Source: Bimuria novae-zelandiae CBS 107.79
Taxonomy: Eukaryota; Ascomycota; Dothideomycetes; Pleosporales; Didymosphaeriaceae
Direction of reading: 5' to 3'
DNA length: 64,000 nt
Assembly (NCBI GenBank): GCA_010015655.1
Contig: ML976664.1
Location: forward strand, 62,001-126,000
Made by a program: the position numbers and the translations under genes. Each line of letters opens with the position of its first letter. Position 1 is the stretch's first letter. This document shows positions 33,486 to 45,195 of this stretch, piece by piece. The notes under the pieces were generated by a model. It ran no database searches. It saw nothing but the letters and a program-made list of their open reading frames with translations, and was not told the DNA's origin.

Positions 33486-35283
33486 ATGGCCAAGCCAGAG
33501 ATGTACCGGCACCCAACGCGCAGCGAAATAATAGAGCTCGCCGTCGCAGAAGGTCACGATGCGGACATTCCAGGGAACGCTGGTTCAATACACCAAGTGC
33601 ATAGTCACACCTCCAGACCTCGATCGCTTCGCAAGAAACACGAGTCAGAAAAGCCTTCAGCGATGGCGATAGACAAAGACGTTGAAAAGGGCGACACCGC
33701 AGGATCCATATCAAGTGATGAAGAAGCAGCCGATATGAATGAAGAAGACCCAAACGTTGTGTTCTGGGACGGCCCGGACGACCCTGAAAACCCACTGAAT
33801 TGGCGAGAAACGAAGAAATGGGGGACCGTAACCTTAGTCTCTGGGATCACCTTTTTGACACCGCTCGCTTCGAGTATGTTCGCTCCGGGTGTGCCACAGG
33901 TCATGGCAACTTTCAATTCAACGAACGACATGATCGAGCAATTCATGGTGTCCGTATACGTCCTTGGGTTCGCTTTTGGGCCAATGAGTAGGACTTACTT
34001 GAGCGTGCGTTCGATGTGGAAGGAAGCTGACCATGTGCAGTAATTGCGCCTCTTTCGGAGATGTACGGACGTTTACCGTTATACCACAGCTGCAACGGCT
34101 TGTTCATCATCTTTAGCATTGCTGCTGCGGTGTCTACGAGCATGACCCAGTTCGTTACCTTTAGATTCCTCATGGGCTGCTTTGGTGGAGCGCCTATGGT
34201 GCTTGGAGGAGGGACGATCGCAGATCTCATAAGCAGAGAGCAGCGAGGCACTGCTATGGTAGTTTGGATGATGGGACCAAGTGAGCAAGATCCATCTTGT
34301 CCGGCGACTGTGTACTGACAAAACCTCAGCCGTCGGTCCTTGTGTGGGGCCGATAATAGGTGGCTTCTTGACCGAAGCTAAGGGCTGGAGATGGAACTTC
34401 TGGTTCGTCGCGATTATTGTAAGTAGGCTGAGATCTTGGGTCAACTTCGACTAACGAACGACAGGCTGGTGCATTGATGTTGATGTCTGTCATTCTCATG
34501 AAAGAAACATCAGCCCCAGTAATCCTCGAGCGGAAAGCAAGACGCCTACGTACAGAGACCAACAACCCTAAACTTCGCTCGAAACTCGCATCCGATCTCT
34601 CTCCAGCAGATCTCTTTAAGTTCTCCATTATTCGCCCCGCTAAAATGCTCACGCGCTCAACTGTTTGCCTCGCTATGTCCGTTTACATCGCCATTACCTA
34701 CACTTATCTTTATATCCTTTTCACGACATTCACCGCAGTGTTCAAGTCACAGTACCACTGGACTGGCGGCGTCGTTGGTCTCTCATTCTTGGGCATTGGC
34801 CTCGGGTCTTTGATCGGCCAGTTTGGATTTACATACTTTGGAAACAAGACGGTCAACAAACACATAGAAAGAGATGACTTCAATCCCGAGCACCGTCTCT
34901 ACACCATGTGTGTCGGAGGATGTTTAATCCCCGGCGGGTTGTTCTGGTACGGGTGGAGCGTGCAGGCGAGCACACATTGGATTGTCCCTATCCTGGGTAC
35001 CGGCCTCATTGGGTTTGGGCTGCTCATGACGTTCATGCCAGCAACTACATATTTGGTTGACGTATTTACTGTACACGCTGCGAGCGCGATGGCAGCGAGT
35101 ACTGTTCTGCGTAGTTTGTGTGCAGCATTGGTTCCTCTGAGTAGCTCAAAGATGTACAAGGCGATGGGCTATGGATGGGGAAACTCGCTATTAGGGTTCG
35201 TGAGCTTGGTCCTCATACCGATCCCGTTCTTGTTTATTCGATACGGAGAGAAGATCAGGGCAAGGAGTACTGTCAAGCTGTAA
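33486..35283 (+). CDS. MFS drug:H+ antiporter-like transporter
   Basis: Four exons (33,486-33,987, 34,041-34,280, 34,330-34,418, 34,465-35,283) with introns of 53, 49 and 46 bp give 549 residues, usual for a 12-helix DHA1 multidrug transporter. A hydrophilic, acidic N-terminal tail of about 110 residues contains the NPLNW motif ([12 protein letters not shown]) typical of fungal DHA1 proteins. The loop between helices 2 and 3 has [13 protein letters not shown] (motif A region), and the motif C region is [15 protein letters not shown]. It would export small organic compounds at the plasma membrane using the proton gradient. ATG at 33,486 is preferred; one at 33,465 is also in frame. It is followed 370 bp later by an oxidoreductase on the same strand, but no cluster is evident. 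Confidence 0.9.
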
Positions 35284-35653
35284 AACCAGCTTAGGTGAAG
35301 GGAAGATCGCAATATGGAGTTAAGGACAAATACCTACAGCGCAAACCGTAAAGCGGGAGTCGCATATGCCGCGTCCTTCCTCTTGCCAATACATCACGGA
35401 CGATTTCGCGCATTGTTATCTGCTTACGACCTCGCATCACGTACCCAAAAGAGCTAGAAAGCGTGATCAATTGGGGGCGAAGACGCCATGAGCTTCACGA
35501 CCCTGTGGAATCTAAACCCGAAGCCGCTAGTCTGACGGAAGCGCACACAGTGGGTATCGGTACTACGAAGCTACTACTTGTAGGCTTATAAGACAAGTGA
35601 CAGTCCGACACGGACATCAACACCTCTCCAATACTTGCCAACAGATAGCCACG
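35284..35653. other. Intergenic, promoter of the oxidoreductase
   Basis: 370 bp between two genes on the same strand. No distinctive site was recognised. Confidence 0.4.
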
Positions 35654-36914
35654 ATGCCTTCTCTCCCGCCTTCTAACATATCTCTTACATACTCCTCGCC
35701 CTCCAGCACCCCGCACCTCACCTACTTGCCCCTCAAAGACCCTGCCTCTAACCAATTGATCATAAAAGTTCGCTACGCAGCCATCAATCCTTGCGACATT
35801 CAGCTATGGCACAGCACCCTCGTTGGGTGGGCACGTTTTGGAAGGGAAGGCACTATGGGCTGGGATTATTCGGGAACTATTGCAGCCGTGGGAGATAGCC
35901 TGAAGGGAAAGTGGGAAGTTGGCGATGAGGTATTGGGGTTGTGCGATGGTCCTGTAAGTGGTATAAGCCGCGTCGCATAATCCGAACGCAAGGGAGCAAA
36001 ATATGCGACTATGCTCACGAAATTAGGCCGCTCAGGGAACATTCACTAAATACCTTACAATCTCGGATAAAGCGCCTATTGCGCGAAAGCCCAAGGGTTG
36101 GACCCTGGCCGAAGCAGCAGCCGTTCCGCTCGTGACGCTTACGGCATTCGCGTGTCTGGACCGGTTGCCGCCTGCGAAGCCATTTATTGCACATCGAAGA
36201 GTTGTTGTTTCAGGTGCGAGTGGTGGTACTGGTATGTGGTGTGTGCAGTGTAAGTCGTGCTCCCCTCATGGTCCAAGCCTCTGATGCAGTCGGATGATTG
36301 ACATGTGACAGTGGCCAAAAAAGTCTATGACTGCCACGTCACAGCGATCTGCTCAGGCCAGAATGCAGACTTTGTAAGAGAGCTGGGGGCGGATGAAGTA
36401 ATCGACTACACTACGCCAAATGTGCCGCAAGCTCTTGTGAACCATTGTTCTGGTGGGTTGAAGTTTGATATGTTCATTGACTGCGTAGGTGGAACTGGAA
36501 TGTTTGGTATCTGGGTATGCTCTCCGTCTCTTTCATTTATACGCAGGCACTAAATGCTTTTAGAGAGAGATCATCCAAAAGGAGGGCACATATATCACCA
36601 TCGTCGGCGACAAAACCAGCCGTACCGTATCTGGCCCTCCTCTGACGTACTTCACGTACCCGGCACAAGTTCTCCGACACTGCTTAGGATGGGTCTTCGG
36701 ACCGCGTTACGCAGCGGTCATTTTGTATGACGAATCCAAGTATTTGGAGCAAGTAACGCGCTTAACCGATAAGAACGAAGTGAAGGTTGTGGTGCAAGAG
36801 ATCATCGAAGGGATACTAGAGGAAGGTAGTGAAAAGGAAGCATGGGAGCGGGCGAGTACCTTGTTGGAACAAGGAAGAATCAGAGGAAAAGTTGTGCTGA
36901 AGGTCCAGAAATGA
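35654..36914 (+). CDS. Medium-chain (MDR) zinc-less alcohol dehydrogenase / quinone oxidoreductase
   Basis: Exons 35,654-35,953, 36,036-36,249, 36,312-36,514 and 36,564-36,914 join to 355 residues. The N-terminal GroES-like domain has KVRYAAINPCDIQLW and GWDYSGTIAAVGD, typical of the quinone oxidoreductase branch that lacks the catalytic zinc ligands. The nucleotide-binding fold has VVVSGASGGTGMWCVQLAK (an AxGGxG-type loop, NADPH likely). It would reduce quinones or enones in the cytosol, or act as a trans-enoyl reductase. The C-terminus has EKEAWERASTLLEQGRIRGKVVLKV, the usual ending. An in-frame ATG at 35,597 is less likely because the family starts close to the GroES domain. Confidence 0.88.
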
Positions 36915-37073
36915 GGGTATGGTACTCAAGTGTCATTGCATAGAGGATACTAGGACGGCATTCCGAATCCTAAAAACAATGCTCGCTACACTGTTCGAAT
37001 CATAATATCCTCAATCTGTAACCTCTTTAGGACGGCTCTTCAAAGCCGTAGCGTACGGTGACCCTGATGTTGT

Positions 37074-38111
37074 TCACTTCACAACGCCAACCCGGATACT
37101 AGATATTGTCAGCGGGACCTTGATGTTATGTGACCACCTCTGTGTCCTCCAATCACAATGACACGCAGGCCAATAGAAGCTACTCACTTTGGCCCTCGCC
37201 CACACCCACACTGAATCACCCTCTTTCAAAGCATTCAAGAAGCCCTCACCCCTGCCTGCGCCCTCATTGCCCTCATAGTGGTCGGAAGACCAGACGACTC
37301 GGTAAGTGCAATCTTGTCGTTCGGTGACCTTGTTGCCTTGCAAATACCACGCCAAAGGAGGCTCATCACCTTGACCACCAACTGATGCATCTACGGGTCG
37401 CTCATCAACGAGCTTACCGTATCCTAACCTCAGTAACTCGTTTTGCATCGCCTGGGGACTATCATAATCTGTGTTGTATCCAGACCAATTGTCGAGGATG
37501 TTCTTCTCGCTAGGGCGGAATATTGACACTTCCAACCACGATGACGTATTATAAGTTCCTCTCGTGTTTTCAGTCGTCCAACCCTGATCCTTGCTGGTGA
37601 AGTCGAACTCGATTTCCTTGACTGTGAGCGTCACGTGAGGTCCCGATAGGCGGCGTATTGTATTAGCGCTTAAGACTTCGGCTCGGAGGCAAATGCGTGC
37701 GCTGAGAGCAGAGCCCATGCTTGCAGACGCCATTACGGCGCGCGGACCTCCAGCGAACTCAAGCACCGGCTCGTACTGAGCGTAGGCTAGGATTTCAATG
37801 ACTAGCTATCCAAATTTAGCTTCAACATTGTCAACCTGCATTAAGTAGTTACATACTTCAGTGGGTAAGCCGAAGGATTTCAACATCGCGCGTGCTACGC
37901 AGATATCTGCATAGGAAGGCGTGTACGCCATGTTGGTGGCCTGGCGTGGCTGCTGCGCGGGAGAATTTTGAGGATTCTGAGTGGTTGCGCTGCCGCCGGA
38001 AGAAGTTAGGTAATTGAAGCTCGTAGTGAAAAGGTTCAAGAGGCTTTCCATGTCGGTGATGTGGATGCTTTCATTGTTGAACGGAGTGTCGTGTGACGCT
38101 AGCGATGCCAT
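37074..38111 (-). CDS. F-box-like conserved fungal protein of unknown function
   Basis: Exons 38,111-37,857, 37,805-37,188 and 37,139-37,074 (introns 51 and 48 bp) give 312 residues. After a low-complexity N-terminus, SFGLPTELVIEILAYAQYEP matches the short F-box-like motif found at the head of many ascomycete proteins, and it is restored only by splicing GTATGT to GATAG. The rest contains TVKEIEFDFTSKDQGW, NEGAGRGEGFLNALKEGD and VWVWARAK, a conserved arrangement I associate with uncharacterised fungal proteins. No catalytic motif is visible. The gene converges on the oxidoreductase, 159 bp apart. Confidence 0.7.
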
Positions 38112-38675
38112 GACGTCGGTCTAATCCCAAACCGCAATTGGCCTAGCATCAGCTGTTGCACATCCACAAGCACCGGCGGTTGGACTTGCCCACTCTTTGA
38201 CTGGAGCGCTTTCGATAACTACTTGGTCTTGAGCACTTCCACATTCAGCCGCAGTGTTCACTCAATTTTTCTTTTAGGCGCTTGTTGCACGGCATTACCC
38301 AAGCGCATGTTCAATCGGGTCGTTGGGCAGCAAAGCGCTCAAAATGTGCCGACGGGTCATGGAGGCTCACCGCGATTTTTCATGTTGTTTTAATTTGCAG
38401 TATCATGATCCTACACATACCGATTACTTCCAAGAGCGGGCCAAAGACGCCAGCTGCTCTACTGCATTAGCGCATAGAATATGTATGACGGATATCGTCG
38501 AACGGAGCGTTTGTCTTTTTTGGGGCTGTAACACCGCATGCTGACTGTCTTAGATTAGGTGGCTATTTAGCATTTGAACAAGCGAGCAAATCCGTCAGCA
38601 TGAACGATGCCGGGCGGGCGGGGGAAATACGGTTGACCGTGATTTTCTATATTCCTATACCAACGCGCATATGAC
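38112..38675. other. Intergenic, no gene seen
   Basis: About 560 bp. This is where the missing 5' part of the amine oxidase fragment would be expected, but no FAD-binding GxGxxG motif was found in any frame. Confidence 0.4.
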
Positions 38676-39374
38676 TTGCTAAAGGAAGACGTGTTTCTGC
38701 ACTCTACGATCGAAGAGACGGAAAGAGACTCTACAGGCGTTCGGATCGTCATACAGTCTAATGGGAAGGCTAAAACGCTCATCAAGGCTAAACGAGTACT
38801 CTGGACACCTTCGCCCAGCCAGGATAATCTGAAGACTTTCGACCAGGACGAGCAAGAAACGAGCGTCTTCCAGCGTTGGGTCCCCTCGTGGTCCTATGTC
38901 GGCGTAGCTCAAATACCCTTCATACCGGAAAACTACTCGATCACCTATCTGCCGAAGAATGTGGTACCGTCCAATCATCTCGCAATTAGGGACTATCCAT
39001 ATAGCCTAAGCCTAGGTACAACCGGTCCCGCTGGTCTGAACCTCTTCCGCGTCATGTTAGGGGCCAACTTTTCCGTAACATACAAAGAGGCGGAGACAAC
39101 GGTCATTGCAGGTGTTCAGAAACTAGTCGAAGCCGGGACAGTGAATTGCACTGGCCAATGCGAGGTGAAGATTGAGGCAATCTCGGCTCATCCTGGGGTT
39201 CTTTGGCCGCGAGGAAGTGATGTGATTGAACATGGCTTTGTACAAGAGCTTTCCAGCTTGCAGGGACACCGGAGTACTTGGTGGACTGGAAGGAGCTGGT
39301 GCGGCGAATATTCAAGCAATGTTTGGACGTTTACCGATACCGTGCTTGAGAGGTTATTGAATAGTTTCAGATAG
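38652..39374 (+). pseudogene. Flavin amine oxidase-like protein, C-terminal fragment
   Basis: A plus-strand frame is preceded by an in-frame TGA near 38,640 and runs to a TAG at 39,374 (232 codons counted from the ATG at 38,676). It contains KAKRVLWTPSPSQDNL, a substrate-domain segment, and the closing STWWTGRSWCGEYSSNVWTF that in fungal flavin monooxygenase/amine oxidase-like proteins contacts FAD near the C-terminus. The N-terminal dinucleotide-binding domain is absent, so the piece cannot bind FAD. It is best read as a 5'-truncated pseudogene. Confidence 0.65.
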
Positions 39375-39438
39375 CGCATGGTGGGGTTCTCTGTCCATAA
39401 AAACCGCTGTTTCAATGCTTCAGATGGTAATCAAATCG

Positions 39439-40173
39439 TTATTCGGCATACGAAGGAATGTTTCTTCCTGTCCTTGTCTTTCGGTGAACAGGCAACATAT
39501 CTGAAGGACCACTGTTCGAGTCTGTTACCAGCACAGGAGACTCGTCCTTCTTGGTCTCATTCCGAGTCGGGTGTGTCTTGTAGATTCGTTTTTGCGGTAT
39601 GGGTGTTTCTCCTCGCGCCAACATTTCAATGTCGGCTTGGATCCTTTTTTCGCGACCGGTGACAGTCTTCAGGTTGTTCAATCTAAAGTACATACGCCAT
39701 CGATTGCCTTTGTTCAACCTTTCCCATGTTGCCTTTGCCGAGGGCACTTTGTCCAGTGCTGTGAGGAAGTCGGGTGGCATTTCGGTATTTCCAGACCCCG
39801 AATATGCAGAAGCCCATCGTCCATTTGCCTTCGCTAATTCAATGGCAGCGCGACCCGCAGGTTGAATTCGCTTTTCCGCCTCCAATCTCTCCACGTAGCC
39901 AACATTTCGCTTCGACCAAAGACTGTCTGCTTTCCGGGGGCAAAAGCGGTACAAGTAGATGCTGTCGTCTACTCTGCAGCCCCCGCTATCGATCCATCCG
40001 TAACACAATGCTTCTTCTAGTGCTTGATCGTAACGCAGGGTCGTTGAGCCCCGCTTCGCGTCTTTCTTGATCGTGGCCAGCATTACGCCTTCTGAAGTAG
40101 GCCCTTCTCGGGCGAGCCATTGCTGCCACGCTGTAGCGTCAGCAAGTTTTAAAATAGGTAATTCTTTTGGCAT
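39439..40173 (-). CDS. YdeI/OmpD-associated-like protein
   Basis: Single exon of 244 residues from the ATG at 40,173. Motifs: DATAWQQWLAREG near the start, then YDQALEEALCYGWIDSGG, YRFCPRKADSLWSKRN and MPPDFLTALDKVPSAK. This is the arrangement of the bacterial YdeI / OmpD-associated family, which is widespread in fungi, where the role is not established. The C-terminal 40 residues (from KTHPTRNETKKDES) are disordered. The frame extends upstream to 40,329, but MPKELPIL is the better start because the domain begins at once. It ends 64 bp from the convergent amine oxidase fragment. Confidence 0.85.
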   Translation of the reverse strand: MPKELPILKLADATAWQQWLAREGPTSEGVMLATIKKDAKRGSTTLRYDQALEEALCYGWIDSGGCRVDDSIYLYRFCPRKADSLWSKRNVGYVERLEAEKRIQPAGRAAIELAKANGRWASAYSGSGNTEMPPDFLTALDKVPSAKATWERLNKGNRWRMYFRLNNLKTVTGREKRIQADIEMLARGETPIPQKRIYKTHPTRNETKKDESPVLVTDSNSGPSDMLPVHRKTRTGRNIPSYAE

Positions 40174-40845
40174 GATGCAGATTGATTGCCGCGGGTGAAA
40201 TGGAATGGAGGAGCCAGGGAGGAGGAGTGATGGGAAGAAGATGGGGACCAGGCCCATCCCAATAAGGCTAGGCGTGCTGCTCAGCCTCCTGACACTGCAC
40301 GGCATTGTTGTAGACGCCGGGAACGGCAAACGCTGTGATGACTCTCACTTTACCAATGCGCAAACTTCTATGCTGCCCAAGCACTGGATGTGCTCATGTG
40401 GGCCACTAAAGCCCGTCCGGAGGTCTCTCCGGTGCGAACCACGCTTTCATCCCCTCAACGCCGAACTTTTCAAATCACATCACCACCACGGTGTTACTGC
40501 CCATGTACACACGTATATTAAAGCCTGCGGGAAATAGAGGTCTGAAAGCGAAGCTGCTAGTGGCTTAGCCTGGAAACAACGAAACTCGCGCCACTAGAAG
40601 TGATGTTTAGCAAACCCGGGGGTTAGGTAATCGTCAGGAAGGAATTCGAGCCAGTGAGAGGGTCTGAAGACTGAACGGTATGGCCTTTAGAGTTTTTGAA
40701 ATAAAGAAGCCATCCATGCACCTGACAATGTTCATATTCATGATACTCATTGCGTCGTGAGTCAAATTCAGTGGACGCGCAACATCGTCATATCCCAAGA
40801 TAATCTATGAATAAGTGTGTTCTAATCCAAGCGATGACAGCCCCT
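40174..40845. other. Intergenic, no gene seen
   Basis: 670 bp between two minus-strand genes, holding the promoter side of the YdeI-like gene and the 3' side of the FluG-like gene. Nothing else recognised. Confidence 0.4.
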
Positions 40846-43743
40846 TCAATACCTTTCAATCAGCCAGACTCTTCTCCCGTGATCCGGCATCTCCGCCAGC
40901 ATCTTCTGCTCACTCTCTTTCATGGCCAAATAATCCCTCACGAACCCTTCCGCCAGCGCCCCACTCAAATCCACATCCATCGCCAGTGCATGAGCAGCTT
41001 CCTCGAACGAAGCTGGCAACTTTCGTGCAATCCCGTGAGCCAGCCTCCCAGCTTCATCCAATTGCGACGGATTGTAGAGTACATCTTTCTGGGGGAACTC
41101 GACAAGATTGCGCTTGAGTCCCAGAATACCAGCAGCGAGAACAGCGGAAATAGCAAAATACATATTTGCGAAGCCGTCGAGGCATCGTATCTCCCATCGA
41201 CCATCGGTCACTCGTCGTAGCGGTACCTCGCGGTTCTGAGTACCCCACGCCACCCATGTTCCGCCAGTCCAGGAATCGTCGGCTACACGACCATAGCTGA
41301 CTTCTTCGGGCATCGTGAATGCGCAGATTGCGGGTAAATGATCGAGCACTCCACCTACGAAGAACTGCAGGTCTCTGTCCGGTGGATCTAGTGAAATGTG
41401 CGCATGTGCTGCTGTTCCTATCCCTGGGAAAGGCTTAGGGTGCAGTGTAGCGCGTAAGTCATGCAGAGCCGCTATCTGTGCGACAACCTGCCGAGCTTGT
41501 ATGAGGGAGTCGACGGCTGTAAGGAGCGGTTGAGGCGCTAGGACAAATTCATACTGCCCTTGGCCTGATTCAGAGTGGAATTGCTGAACTTCAATGCCCA
41601 TTTCAGACAGAGAGGTGGCTATCTCAGCGAGGAAAGGGATTTGCAGCCACTGCTCGGGCGTCATGGTTCCCCATGCATGTGTTCGTGTCAACAGCATGTA
41701 AGGTTCACCTTGCTGGTCGTTGTTGCGCCGAAGGAATGTAACTTCGATTTCGAAACCGCATAGAAGCTTGACTGCACACAGCTTCGGTAAACTGAACCTT
41801 GAGTGACGAATCTGGGCTTACTTACTCCCGTAATTGTACTGTAAGTCATTGATCAACAACTCCATATTTGCTCGCGGACATTCCCTGATTAGGTTGCCTT
41901 TCTCATCCCGCCAGAAAGACATGACAGTTGCAGAGGGGAGTGGATCCTTCTTATGTGTCCTTCGAAGTGATTGAAGGTCCGGTTCCACATAGATCTGTCC
42001 GACAGGGTTCATGACCGGTGTAGGTCCATCATTCTGGAGCGTTCCTGTGTTGCCCTGCGAGATGCCAATTCTACTACCAGTGCGCATTAAACGGTCGAAC
42101 TCTTTGATGGGGACGATCCTCACTCGCATGGTGGCCATATAATCCATCCATTGAATGTACACGAACTTGACCTCTGGATTTTGTTGCATGAATTGGTCAT
42201 AGAGCGCTGTGTCATATACTTGGGGCTCCTTCGGTGGAGGCGGAAATGGAGGAAGCTGAGGTCCTTCGGACGTTGTGCGAGGAATCGCTGACGAAGGCGC
42301 AAGTACTGACGGTTGGCTTCGCGTTTCCGGCCTAGGTGGCAGCGGCACAACAGTCGGTTGAGGCGACGGTTCCACACCCGGCCGGGCAGTGAAAGTGAGG
42401 GCTTTGGTCGGTATGGTGTAGTCATCGAAAATTGCCTCATATTGCAAGTTGTAGAGGAGATTGGAGTTGTTGAACAGAATGTCTTTTGTCATCGCGATAG
42501 CTTGGTGAGGCGTGATATCTTCCTTTTCTATGTATTCTGTCATGAGCTGCAAAGGTTAGCTGACTTGGTGCGCAAGCTAGCAATGAATGGGCTCACTCAC
42601 TTCGAGCCACACTTGTCGAAACTGCAGATTGGCGAGCCAAAATGTTTCTGGTAGGTAATGGCCGTCACTGGAGTAGAGCAACTTGCTGCCCGGGGCGATC
42701 TCCAGCGCTTGTCGCATTATGGACTTCTGGCCGTCTCTACTCACCATAGGGAAAACTTCACCAACATCAAGGTAGGCGTTTTTGTAGACAGTGACAAGGT
42801 ATCCAGCTTCCCTGGTGTATGGATATGCCGAATGGAGCAGTACGAATGGGACATTAGTGTAATTCTCGATGAGGGGTTGCAGATGTGCTGGATTCGACTT
42901 CAGCAGATCTATGTCATTGTCTCCGAGGCCGGTATGTAGCTGCAAAGGTTTTGACATCGCATCAAGATACGGCACCCGTTCAGACAAAATTTCCAGTGCC
43001 CGTAGAACCAGATAATCGTTAAATGGCTTTCGTTCGATCCGAAACTTCCTCTTTCGGACGCAACGTTCAATGTAGCGTTCAAATGGAAGCCCCACTTCTC
43101 TCGCAGCTTGCTCATAGTCCGGCTCTATGTCCAATCCGGTTCGATAGCAGATCACAGTCTTGAATCCAGCAACTTCGGGATCCTGGATCAGTTCTTGAAG
43201 TTCCCGCTCGAATTCCTCGGTAAATGTTACCCATGTGTCGGTGAAAAAGCTCGCATCATCGAGATCATCGATTGTGATTCCGTCGAGTATACTCTCCATG
43301 AGACGTTCGGCTAGAGTTTCGATTCGCACAATGCGCTTACTTGGTGCCTTCGTATATCGGTCGTGCCAATGGTACGGTAGCACTTTTTCGGGGCTGGCGA
43401 GGCCGTCGTCAATGAGAAGAGCATGCACTCCTTGGAAGCAGTGTTGGTTCAACCGTTCTGGGCCAGACCTCAGCCATTCCAAGCGCTGGGCAAGTAGCTC
43501 TTTCCAATTTGCTTCGTCAGGACACTCGTAAAGTTGACGTAACTGTTGCGCTGCTCTCAGGTGAGGAAGGGATTTGAAAGCATCTCTTAGTGCATGACCT
43601 TGCGCTTCGGATGTAACCGATTCAACAGGTATCGTGTCGATTAGGGCAGGTTGAATGATGTTGTGTGCATGGTTGTCGATAATTGGGAAGTTGTTCACAA
43701 CGTGGCGAAGGTTCTCGAGTGTAGGCTTGGGAGGAAGATCCAT
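40846..43743 (-). CDS. FluG-like protein: amidohydrolase fused to type I glutamine synthetase-like domain
   Basis: Exons 43,743-42,601, 42,546-41,826 and 41,771-40,846 (introns both 54 bp) give 929 residues. Residues 1-430 form a TIM-barrel amidohydrolase with the metal-binding DNHAHN motif near residue 22 and VLLHSAYPYTREAGYL, SSDGHYLPETFW later. A proline-rich linker (about 436-490) is longer than usual. The remainder is a glutamine synthetase-type catalytic domain with LCGFEIEVTF, FHSESGQGQYEF, GIGTAAHAHISL and RWEIRCLDGFANMYFA. Aspergillus FluG has this fusion and is needed to make an extracellular signal for conidiation; other fungal homologues have unclear metabolic roles. The enzyme reaction of this one cannot be fixed from sequence. 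Confidence 0.88.
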
Positions 43744-44460
43744 CTCGCGGATGTTCGACGAACGTGTGCAAAGAGCTCAGCCTAAGCTTAGGATTTTGCG
43801 CTTGTTGATGTTGCGCTGTGTTCAACTCGTTGTAATATGTCGCTACGGGTCGAGAATAGCCGCTCGATATATGCCAGATCTATTGAAAGTGTTGGCATCT
43901 GTGCTTGTTGACTCCTGCCTTCGTAAGCGTACCGATTAGATCACCCGACCACGTCACGGTCCTTGGATGGATACTGCGGAACTAGCTAAGGTGTACTACC
44001 TACTTGAGCAAGGATATCCTGTCGAGATTTTGAGAAAATGTCTCCACAGGTTGGAATTAAATATATTTCTTTTCCTGGAGCCCCATCACGTAGGGCCTGG
44101 CCACTGACGTCGATGGGTGCGGAAGCGCCAGTAGAGAAGAGTTGCTTAATAATGCCTCAACGCTCTTCCTATCGAAGTTGAAGACAATAGAAAGCCAAGC
44201 GGATGAATTCTCTAGCTGTTTTTCATACGACAGCCGTTTCTTCGAGCTTTAATAGTCGACGTAGTAGACATCGTGGTGCAAGGTGCGGGGGCACTAGCTG
44301 TCCAGTCCAAGCTGCTTTAGGCGGTGGTGGCGCATGGGTAGTACAAGCACAAGCACCAGCAAGCAGCTTTCACGATCTTTCGCGACAGTTTACTTGACAC
44401 TGCTATCTACATAACGGTATCACCCTCCGACGTTCTCCATTTTTCGCTCCACTTCCCCAA
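43744..44460. other. Intergenic, no gene seen
   Basis: Upstream of the FluG-like gene and downstream of the UstYa-like pseudogene. Searched for a repeat-bearing precursor peptide gene of the kind that accompanies UstYa proteins; none was seen. Confidence 0.4.
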
Positions 44461-45195
44461 CTACTCAAAGTTCTTACACACCCTTTTCGTGCCCCAACCG
44501 GGAGCTTCCACCCCCGTCTCATCCACCGTCAAATCCTCCAGGTTACTGTCTGCCGCACACATGAGTGCCTGCCTCAAGTACTCAAAACAGTGGTCCACAT
44601 GCCATAGATTTTATTATCGCCCATCTTTTCCAATTCCTCAACGAAGTGGTTGACTAGCTCAGGCTTGTGCTGCAGCTTGTGCAGCTCGTTTACGCGGATA
44701 TGGTATGCGATGCGGAGGCCGTGCAGACAGTGGATTTGGTGGTATGCTGAAACTGATTTGGGCGGTGATGCGAGTTGTGGGTGGTATACGAAGCCTTTGC
44801 CTTTCGGCATGGGTCCTTCCCAAGCTTTCTGGGTGTCGACTGTAGGGCTACCGGTGAAGTTATGGTCCTCGTGCCATACTTGCGCAGTTGTACCTGAAGG
44901 TTCTACGGGAATTTCAGAGTCAGACGAACATTGAACAAATAATGTTTGTTGGGAGGGAATTCATACGGATGTAACCATCATCGAAGTGAGGCCGGTGATT
45001 CCACATCAGACCAAGGACCACTCCAAGTAGTGCGACTAGGACATGCGATAAGACCTTTCTCCAGAGCGTTCCTTTCTTGGTACCAGGCGTAGGATTGAAT
45101 GTTGATTTCGCTGGCGTATCTGGCTCGGTTTCCTCCACCGAGACCGAAGTATACCGGCCGTGTGGACCGCGCGTGAAGCGCTCGAGGAAGGTCAT
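44461..45195 (-). pseudogene. UstYa-like (DUF3328) protein with a frameshift
   Basis: Exon 1 (45,195-44,967) encodes a cytoplasmic tail and one membrane helix (VLSHVLVALLGVVLGLMW, about residues 49-66). After a 64-bp intron, exon 2 (from 44,902) carries the first HxxHC motif (YHQIHCLHGLR). Near 44,600 the frame slips: frame A ends early at 44,574, while the second HxxHC motif (HVDHCFEYLRQAL) and a typical DUF3328 tail lie in another frame down to a TAG at 44,461. The upstream part of that frame has stops and no acceptor fits, so a single-base loss (or a base-call error) is the simplest reading. UstYa-type proteins act as oxidases on ribosomal peptides and other metabolites. No partner biosynthetic genes are nearby. 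Confidence 0.72.

Noticed and set aside
33486..36914. Secondary-metabolite cluster of MFS transporter and oxidoreductase
   Set aside because: No polyketide synthase, NRPS, terpene cyclase or pathway regulator in the window; two neighbouring genes do not make a cluster.
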